From JALOOE01 sp964423545 (GTDB lineage: Bacteria > Chloroflexota > Anaerolineae > CG2-30-64-16), in the NCBI GenBank assembly GCA_964423545.1, contig CAYRFV010000115.1, positions 1 to 16,123 of the forward strand: a DNA stretch of 16,123 nt, written 5' to 3'. Position numbers and translations under genes: made by a program. This document shows, one piece after another, positions 1 through 5,296 of this stretch; the first letter of the stretch is position 1, and each line of letters opens with the position of its first letter. The notes below the pieces were generated by a model. The model saw nothing but the letters and a program-made list of their open reading frames with translations, searched no databases and was not told where the DNA came from.

Positions 1-142
1 GCCTCGGGAAGGTCGTCGGCCCGGTAGTCGCCTCCCTTGACGTGGGCATCGGGCCGGAGCCGCTCGAGCAGCGCCGTCGGGGTGTCCTCGTCGAAGGCGA
101 GGACGGCGTCGACGCTCCTTAGGCCGGCAAGCAGCTCGGCCC
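1..142 (-). pseudogene. HldE/RfaE2-type nucleotidyltransferase, internal fragment
   Basis: Read on the minus strand, about 46 codons from position 140 to the window edge match the middle of the nucleotidyltransferase domain of HldE/RfaE2 (ADP-heptose synthase; sugar-1-phosphate + NTP to nucleotide sugar). The diagnostic pieces are LRSVDAV, then FDEDTP, then a Leu-rich helix ending RLRPDAHVKGGDY, a stretch strongly conserved in this family. The frame stays open to position 1, so the C-terminal end lies outside the window. Upstream of about 142 the match stops abruptly: the residues that should carry the N-terminal HxGH nucleotide-binding motif are absent, and the DNA there encodes a glycyl radical enzyme on the other strand. 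The gene is therefore cut, either by a genuine rearrangement or by a chimeric assembly. The family call is firm for such a short piece; the exact sugar substrate cannot be told. Confidence 0.72.
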
Positions 143-1091
143 GGAGACCAGCGATCCCCTGGCCTTCCGCACGTTCGACGAGTTGTTCGCCGCGTATGAG
201 ATGCAACTCCGCCACTTCATCGACATCAAGGTGCGCGGCAACAACATCATCGAGCGGCTGTACGCCGAGTATCTGCCTGCGCCGTTCCTGTCGCTGCTCA
301 CCGACGACTGCATCGCCACAGGCCGAGACTACCACGACGGCGGCGCCCGCTACAACACCTCCTACATCCAGGGGGTCGGCCTGGGCACGCTGACCGATTG
401 CTTGTCGGCGCTGAAGTTCCACGTCTTCGAGCAGCGGACCATCGGCATGGCCGAGCTCTTGGCCGCGCTGGACGCCGACTTTGCGGGGGCGGAACGGCTG
501 CGCCAGATGCTGCTCAACCGCACCCCGCGCTACGGCAACGACGATGACTATGCCGACAGCTTGATGCGCCGGGCGTTCGAAGCCTACTACCAGGCGGTGG
601 ACGGCCGACCGAACACGAAGGGCGGAGCGTACCACATCAACCTGCTGCCCACCACCTGCCACGTCTACTTCGGCTCGGTAATCGGCGCGACGCCGGACGG
701 CCGTCATGCAGGGCGCCCCCTCTCGGAAGGGGTGTCGCCCGTTCAAGGCGCCGACCGCTGCGGCCCGACCGCAGCCGTACGCTCGGTGTCCAAGATGGAT
801 CACGTGCGCACGGGCGGCACGCTGCTGAACCAGAAGCTGGCGCCGCAACTGCTCAAGGACGATGCCGGGCTCGACATGCTGGTGAAGCTCGTCCGCAGCT
901 ACTTCACGCTCGACGGGCACCACATCCAGTTCAACGTGGTGGACGCCGCCACGCTGCGCGCGGCCAAGGAGAACCCGGAACAGCATCGCGATTTGATCGT
1001 GCGCGTGGCCGGCTACAGCGACTATTTCTGCCACCTGAGCGAGGCGCTCCAGGATGAGATCATTGCGAGGACCGAGCATCAGACGTTTTGA
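123..1091 (+). CDS. Glycyl radical enzyme (PFL2/dehydratase type), N-terminally truncated
   Basis: This is the C-terminal ~320 residues of a glycyl radical enzyme of the pyruvate formate-lyase-like/diol dehydratase group, normally about 780-800 residues. Homology begins at GKQLGPETSDP (from about 126), immediately after an in-frame stop at 120-122, and runs through VRGNNIIERLY, GGARYNTS and TPDGRHAGRPLSEGVSP. It ends with the radical-bearing motif RVAGYSDYF (1002-1028); the Gly codon is 1011-1013. The active-site Cys loop (GCxE type), expected some 40-50 residues before GKQLGPET, is missing, so the piece as shown cannot catalyse. The nearest start codons inside the piece are TTG 183 and ATG 198, neither at a natural protein start. 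The downstream dehydrogenase follows after 10 bp, so the two form one operon. Glycerol, other polyol or amino-alcohol lyase activity cannot be distinguished, and no activating enzyme is in the window. Confidence 0.85.
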   Translation, partial: AGKQLGPETSDPLAFRTFDELFAAYEMQLRHFIDIKVRGNNIIERLYAEYLPAPFLSLLTDDCIATGRDYHDGGARYNTSYIQGVGLGTLTDCLSALKFHVFEQRTIGMAELLAALDADFAGAERLRQMLLNRTPRYGNDDDYADSLMRRAFEAYYQAVDGRPNTKGGAYHINLLPTTCHVYFGSVIGATPDGRHAGRPLSEGVSPVQGADRCGPTAAVRSVSKMDHVRTGGTLLNQKLAPQLLKDDAGLDMLVKLVRSYFTLDGHHIQFNVVDAATLRAAKENPEQHRDLIVRVAGYSDYFCHLSEALQDEIIARTEHQTF

Positions 1092-1101
1092 GGAGCCAAA
1101 C

Positions 1102-2346
1102 TTGAGAACCGATCTTCCCGTTCACATCGTTGACGACGCCATTCCCGATTTCATCGCCTTCTGTCAGGAGCGCGGGCTGACACGTTTCATGCTCGTGGCC
1201 GATACCAACACGTATCCGGCCCTGGGCCAGCGCGCGGAGGCTGCACTGCGCGAGCAGGGCTGGGATGTCCGCACCGCCGTCCTGGCGGGCGACGACGTGA
1301 TCGCCGACGCGCGCGCCATCATGCAGACGCTGCTCGCGGCCGACAGCACCCCGCGCACCTACTTGGCGGTCGGCTCCGGCACGCTCACCGACATCGCACG
1401 CTTCATCAGCCACCGCATCGGCCAAAAGTTCATCTCGCTGCCTACGGCGGCCTCGGTGGATGGCTTCACGTCCATCGGCGCGCCGGTCGTGGTGGACGGC
1501 GCCAAGATCACCTACCTGACCCACGGACCGTTGGCGGTCTTCGCCGACTTGCCGACCCTCTGCGCCGCGCCGCGCGCCATGATCGCTTCCGGCTTCGGCG
1601 ATCTGATTGCCAAGATCACATCGGTCGCCGACTGGGAGCTGGGCCGCCTGCTGTGGGGCGAGCCTTACGATGCCCACATCGCCCGGCGCTCGCGCGACGC
1701 GGCCTGGGCTGCGGTGCGCCAGCTCGACAGCATCGCCGGCGCCGAGTGCGACGGCGTCAGGACATTGATGGAGGGGTTGATCGAGTCCGGCTTCTGCATG
1801 CTGGACTTCGGCGAGACGCGGCCGGCCTCGGGCGCCGAGCACCACATCTCCCATATGTGGGAGATGTTGCTGTTGCGCGAGGGACGCCACTCGGTGCTGC
1901 ACGGCGCCAAGGTCGGCGTTGCCGTGATCATCAGCGCAGAGCGCTACGACGCGATCAAGGCGATGAGTCGTGCTGAGGCTCAAGCCCGATTGGCGCGCGC
2001 CGCGCTTCCTGATCGGGACGCCGAAATCGTGCATATCCGCCAGGCCTTCCCGCACATGGTGGATGAGGTGGTCGGCATCCAGGCGCCTTTTCTTAACATG
2101 ACCGCCGCCGAGTTCGCCGGATTGAAGGCGCAGATCCTGAACAACTGGGACATCATCCAGCAGATCGCCGCCACGGTCCCGTCGGCAGCCGAAGTGACAG
2201 GCTGGCTGCGCCGCGTCGGCGGCCCGGTGACCGCGGCCGAGATCACCCTCAGCGACACCGAGTACGAACTGGGCAGGCGGTACGGCCATTTCTACCGCAA
2301 CCGCTTCTCGAACGCTAAGCTGAGCCGGATCCTGGGGATTGCGTAG
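1102..2346 (+). CDS. sn-Glycerol-1-phosphate dehydrogenase-like protein (AraM/EgsA family)
   Basis: A 414-residue iron-containing-alcohol-dehydrogenase-superfamily protein of the glycerol-1-phosphate dehydrogenase branch (dihydroxyacetone phosphate + NAD(P)H to sn-glycerol-1-phosphate). Visible features are the nucleotide-binding GSGTLTD (91-97), PTAASVDGF (114-122), and three probable metal ligands: D167 in GFGDLIAK, H247 in GAEHHISH, and H267 in VLHGAKVG. The 20-residue spacing of the two His fits the family. The TTG start at 1102 is chosen because GAGGAG sits 7 nt upstream and the protein then begins with the family's typical N-terminus; an earlier ATG at 1054 would overlap the glycyl radical enzyme by 38 bp and has no support. 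The coupling to a glycyl radical enzyme suggests polyol or polyol-phosphate catabolism rather than archaeal-type lipid synthesis, but the true substrate is unknown. Confidence 0.88.
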   Translation: MRTDLPVHIVDDAIPDFIAFCQERGLTRFMLVADTNTYPALGQRAEAALREQGWDVRTAVLAGDDVIADARAIMQTLLAADSTPRTYLAVGSGTLTDIARFISHRIGQKFISLPTAASVDGFTSIGAPVVVDGAKITYLTHGPLAVFADLPTLCAAPRAMIASGFGDLIAKITSVADWELGRLLWGEPYDAHIARRSRDAAWAAVRQLDSIAGAECDGVRTLMEGLIESGFCMLDFGETRPASGAEHHISHMWEMLLLREGRHSVLHGAKVGVAVIISAERYDAIKAMSRAEAQARLARAALPDRDAEIVHIRQAFPHMVDEVVGIQAPFLNMTAAEFAGLKAQILNNWDIIQQIAATVPSAAEVTGWLRRVGGPVTAAEITLSDTEYELGRRYGHFYRNRFSNAKLSRILGIA

Positions 2347-2507
2347 CTCGCTGGTAACGTTCGAGGAAAGTCAGGACGCCAGCGCCGCTGCCAGGCTGGT
2401 TGGGCCGGTTGCGGATGGCGGGGCGCTCCGGGCGCATGAGACGTCCGGGCTCCCTGCCGCTTCGCACCGCATCTCTAGCTGTCCAGCAGCCGCTTCAGGA
2501 GACCGAG
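2347..2507 (+). promoter_or_regulatory. Possible structured RNA leader upstream of the CNNM gene
   Basis: The 161-bp gap has no ORF with credible coding character and can fold. GCTGG at 2350-2354 pairs with CCAGC at 2379-2383. GCGG at 2411-2414 pairs with CCGC at 2467-2470 and encloses GGCGGGG (2417-2423) pairing with CCCTGCC (2452-2458), giving a long two-part stem. I do not recognise a known riboswitch class (no M-box or yybP-ykoY core seen). GC-rich DNA folds easily, so this is only a candidate leader for the ion-transport-like gene that follows. Confidence 0.25.
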
Positions 2508-3836
2508 ATGGACTCCATGCTCGTTGAGATCATCATCATCCTTGGTCTGATTCTGATCAACGGGCTGTTCGCCATGTCCGAGATCGCCGTCGTTTCAGCG
2601 CGCAAGGCGCGGCTGCAGCAGGCCGCCGAGGAAGGGGATGCGCGGGCGCGCACCGCGCTCGATCTGGCCTCGCATCCCCTGGGCTTCCTGGCGACGGTCC
2701 AGATCGGCATCTCGCTGGCGGGCATCCTGGCGGGCGTCTACGGCGGCGCGACCATCACCGAACGGCTGGCGGGCGTGCTGGCAACCGTCCCTGTGTTGGC
2801 GCCCTATAGCCAGGCGCTCAGCGTCGGCGTCGTGGTGCTCACGATCACCTACTTCTCACTGGTGCTCGGTGAGCTGGCGCCGAAGCGCCTGGCGCTGGCG
2901 AATCCCGAGCGAATCGCTGCGCGCATGGCCGGATCGATGGCCGCAATCGCCAGAGTCGCCCAACCGTTGGTCCGCTTCCTCAGCGCGTCCACCGACTTGG
3001 TCACACGTCCCTTCGGCATCCATACGCTCGACCAACCCTCCGTAACGCCTGAGGAGATCCGCATCCTCATCGAACAAGGCACACAAACCGGCGTCTTCGA
3101 GGAGGCAGAGCAGGACATGATCGAGAGCGTCCTGCACCTGGATGACCGCCGCGTCGGCTCGCTGATGACGCCGCGCACGCAGATCGCCTGGATCGATGTG
3201 GAGGACACAGCAGAAGTGATCCGGGATAAGATCGTATCGAGCCGCCATTCACGCTTCCCCATCTGTGAAGGCAGTCTGGAGAATGTAATCGGCATCCTGC
3301 GCACCAAGGATCTGCTCGCGCAGAGCCTGTCTTGCCAGCCGCTCGACCTGCGGAGCATCGTGCAGACGCCACTCTTCGTGCCCGAGACCACTTCGGCGTT
3401 GCGCATGCTCGAATTGTTCCGGGACCACAAGCGGCACATTGCGCTGGTGACCGATGAGTTCGGCAGCATCCAGGGGATCGTGACACACAACGATATCCTG
3501 GAGGCGGTCGTGGGCGTGATGCCGAGCGCGGGCGAGCCGGCCGCGCCGGGCGCGATCCGTCGCGAAGACGGCTCGTGGCTGGTGGATGGGTTGGTCGATC
3601 TCGACACGTTCAAGACGTTGTTCCAGATCGAGGAGCTGCCCGATGAAGCGCAGGGGGTCTACCAAACCGTCGGCGGCTTCGCCATGCATCAGATCGGCGC
3701 CATCCCGGTCGTTGGACAGACGTTCGCATGGCAGGGGTTTCGCTTCGAGGTTGTGGACATGGATGGCCGGCGGGTCGACAAGATGCTCGTTCAGCCACCT
3801 GTTGCATCGGGTCTTCCGGGGGAGCCGACAGGCTGA
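2508..3836 (+). CDS. Hemolysin-family (CNNM/CorC) membrane protein with CBS pair
   Basis: A 442-residue protein of the CNNM/CorC 'hemolysin' family, integral membrane proteins linked to Mg2+/Co2+ or Na+ transport. Domains in order: a CNNM (DUF21) membrane domain at about 1-165 with hydrophobic segments near 5-25, 60-85 and 100-122 and the family motifs LxxLSAFxxxSE-like (INGLFAMSEIA, 17-27) and GELAPKRLAL (121-130); a hinge with TPEEIRILIEQG; a CBS pair from MTPRTQ (220-225) through H327-N328-D329; and a C-terminal CorC_HlyC domain (about 345-430) with DGLVDLDTF and ending near the FEVVDMDGRRV strand. ATG 2508 is preferred: an AGGAGA ribosome site lies just upstream and the protein then begins directly with the first membrane helix. 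Upstream in-frame codons (from 2400) lack any family resemblance. The gene looks monocistronic, or leads the 3865-4733 pair after a 28-bp gap. Confidence 0.93.
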   Translation: MDSMLVEIIIILGLILINGLFAMSEIAVVSARKARLQQAAEEGDARARTALDLASHPLGFLATVQIGISLAGILAGVYGGATITERLAGVLATVPVLAPYSQALSVGVVVLTITYFSLVLGELAPKRLALANPERIAARMAGSMAAIARVAQPLVRFLSASTDLVTRPFGIHTLDQPSVTPEEIRILIEQGTQTGVFEEAEQDMIESVLHLDDRRVGSLMTPRTQIAWIDVEDTAEVIRDKIVSSRHSRFPICEGSLENVIGILRTKDLLAQSLSCQPLDLRSIVQTPLFVPETTSALRMLELFRDHKRHIALVTDEFGSIQGIVTHNDILEAVVGVMPSAGEPAAPGAIRREDGSWLVDGLVDLDTFKTLFQIEELPDEAQGVYQTVGGFAMHQIGAIPVVGQTFAWQGFRFEVVDMDGRRVDKMLVQPPVASGLPGEPTG

Positions 3837-3864
3837 TCCGGCGTGAAGAGTATAGGAGACTGAA

Positions 3865-4269
3865 TTGGGCGCACGGATTGACATGCTCGGCCTGTTCGTA
3901 GCCGATCTCGCCGCCATGGTCGCGTTCTACCGGGATGCCCTCGGCTTCGACATCGAGTGGGATGCCGTCGGGCCATACGCCGAATTCAAGCATGAAGGGG
4001 TCCGCGTTTCGATGTATGCTCGCCGTGAGCTGCCCGGACTGCTGGGCCAGGCGCCGACGTACCCGAGCGGACTGAACGGCACCTTCGAGCTGGCGCTTGA
4101 CCTGCCACGCTTTTCGGATGTAGACGATGAGTTCGCGCGCATCGTGGCGGCAGGCGGCCGGCCGGTCTACGCGCCGCGCAACGAGCCGTGGGGCATGCGC
4201 TCTTCGATGATCGCCGATCCGGAGGGAAATCTGATCGAGATCGGATCATGGAATCGAGGCGCAGCGTGA
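3865..4269 (+). CDS. VOC-family (glyoxalase/bleomycin-resistance-like) protein
   Basis: A 134-residue vicinal-oxygen-chelate protein of the size of a single-gene glyoxalase/bleomycin-resistance fold, built from two beta-alpha-beta-beta-beta modules. The first module is visible as LFVADLAAMVAFYRDALGF (10-28); the second ends with the typical MIADPEGNLIEIGSW, whose Glu is the usual last metal ligand. TTG 3865 is preferred because TAGGAG lies 6 nt upstream; ATG 3883 is the alternative and would trim six residues from the first strand. The stop codon overlaps the GTG start of the next gene in a GTGA, so the two are translationally coupled. The substrate is not predictable: the family includes dioxygenases, isomerases and antibiotic-binding proteins. 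Confidence 0.88.
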   Translation: MGARIDMLGLFVADLAAMVAFYRDALGFDIEWDAVGPYAEFKHEGVRVSMYARRELPGLLGQAPTYPSGLNGTFELALDLPRFSDVDDEFARIVAAGGRPVYAPRNEPWGMRSSMIADPEGNLIEIGSWNRGAA

Positions 4270-4733
4270 AGAAGCCGGTCCCTTGGCTGCGGCATCCGCG
4301 AAGCCTGGCCCTGCTCGGAATCATCGTACTGCTGGCGGCATGCTCGCCGCGCAGCAGCACGAAGGGCAAGATCGTGGGCGCCGACGCCCCGCCGGGTGCG
4401 GTTCCCAGCATCGTCGGCTCCTACTCGGTCAACGGCGTCGATCCGATCGGGACGGAGTACGGTGGCAACCTCACGATCAAGCCCGGCGCAGCGCCGGACG
4501 AGTACCAACTCCAATGGATCGTCACCGGCAGCATCCAGGAGGGCAGCGGCAGGCTAGACGGCAGTCGGCTGCACGTGCAGTGGCGCACGGTCGAAGGCAT
4601 TCGACCAGCCAGCGGGGTGGCAACCTATACGGTCACAACGAGACGGGAGCTCTACGGTGACCGTGCCATCGCGGGTTTCCCGAAGATCGGAACCGAGAAC
4701 GCGTTCCCCAATCCCGATCCGAAAGACCGGTAA
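4266..4733 (+). CDS. Small lipoprotein of unknown function
   Basis: A 155-residue predicted lipoprotein. With GTG 4266 as start (GTGA overlap with the VOC stop; a GAGG lies about 8 nt upstream) the protein begins MKKPVPWLRHP, has a hydrophobic stretch and a lipobox LLAAC with C26 as the lipidated residue. ATG 4248 is an alternative that only lengthens the n-region. The mature part reads like a small beta-sandwich: GSYSVNGVDPIGTEYGGNL followed by a YQLQW strand, a GSGRLDGSRLHVQW repeat of that strand pattern, and a terminal GTENAFPNP. The pattern GxYxVxGxxPxGxxYxGxL resembles a family annotated in Leptospira as fibronectin-binding-like, but I would not assign function. It is the last gene before a strong hairpin and is presumably surface-exposed. 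Confidence 0.8.
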   Translation: MKKPVPWLRHPRSLALLGIIVLLAACSPRSSTKGKIVGADAPPGAVPSIVGSYSVNGVDPIGTEYGGNLTIKPGAAPDEYQLQWIVTGSIQEGSGRLDGSRLHVQWRTVEGIRPASGVATYTVTTRRELYGDRAIAGFPKIGTENAFPNPDPKDR

Positions 4734-4773
4734 CGATCGTCGCGGCAGGAAGCGGAACTGCCTCGGGAACGCA

Positions 4774-4804
4774 AACGGGGACCCAGAGTATCTGGGTCCC
4801 CGTT
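4774..4804. terminator. Perfect 14-bp hairpin between convergent genes
   Basis: AACGGGGACCCAGA (4774-4787), a 3-nt loop GTA, and its exact reverse complement (4791-4804) form a 14-bp stem in the 94-bp gap between the lipoprotein stop and the convergent cytochrome c stop. There is only a short AAC/GTT flank and no long T tract, so it may act as a bidirectional transcript-end or 3'-protecting hairpin for both operons. Confidence 0.8.
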
Positions 4805-4827
4805 CCAGTTGGCCGTCGATGACCGTG

Positions 4828-5232
4828 CTATTTCAGCGACAGCATGTATGCGATCAGGTCGCTGATCTGCTTTTCCGTCAGCGCTGGCTTTGGCATCAGG
4901 CCTTTCTGAAAGCCCTTGGCGACAACGGCATCCGGCTCCACCAGCGATTGGCGAAGGAATTGCTCAGCCGACTGGCCGGCGACTGCGCTGCCCGCCCGAC
5001 TCCCGATCCCAGCTATCGAGGGTCCGACCAGCGTCTTTCCGGCTTCCAGCGAGTGACACGTGATGCAGCCCGGATTTGAGCCGATCACCTGCTGCGCGAA
5101 AAGCGTTTTCCCGGCCGCAGCATCACCTGCACCGCCGCCGCTGGCAGCCGGTTGGCTGGCGCCACCGCCGCCGCATGCGGCCAACGCCGCCACCATCAGG
5201 CCCACCACTACCAGCAGTATCGCGTTACGCAT
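4828..5232 (-). CDS. Class I cytochrome c lipoprotein
   Basis: A 134-residue membrane-anchored c-type cytochrome. The N-terminus is a lipoprotein signal with lipobox ALAAC (C20), then a Gly/Ser/Ala-rich linker (21-40), then a single cytochrome c domain with the heme-binding CITCH (C56, C59, H60) and a likely axial Met113 in KGLMPKP. GGGAGG lies 7 nt before the ATG, so the start is secure. It is the last gene of the oxidase operon, 64 bp behind the fusion protein. Its heme domain is clearly a paralogue of the C-terminal domain of that fusion: both have LVGPSxAGIGxRA, LRQxLxEPDAxV and an ending near AYxLxL. The likely role is electron delivery to the CuA centre of the ba3 oxidase on the outer face of the membrane. 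Confidence 0.95.
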   Translation of the reverse strand: MRNAILLVVVGLMVAALAACGGGGASQPAASGGGAGDAAAGKTLFAQQVIGSNPGCITCHSLEAGKTLVGPSIAGIGSRAGSAVAGQSAEQFLRQSLVEPDAVVAKGFQKGLMPKPALTEKQISDLIAYMLSLK

Positions 5233-5296
5233 GTCTATCCTCCCGATGAGACGAAGATGTGAACTACGCCACGAGGTATTATACTCAGAACGACGG

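Noticed and set aside
1060..2289. A 409-codon open frame on the minus strand opposite the G1P dehydrogenase
   Set aside because: It is the antisense shadow of a strongly conserved plus-strand gene and its translation is His/Arg/Gly-rich with no family pattern.
2363..2372. GAGGAAAGTC, reminiscent of the conserved start of RNase P RNA
   Set aside because: The following bases do not continue the conserved RNase P region and the gap (161 bp) is far too short for that RNA.
2849..3917. Several long minus-strand open frames opposite the CNNM gene
   Set aside because: GC-rich third-position bias opens these frames; the plus strand carries intact CNNM, CBS and CorC motifs throughout.
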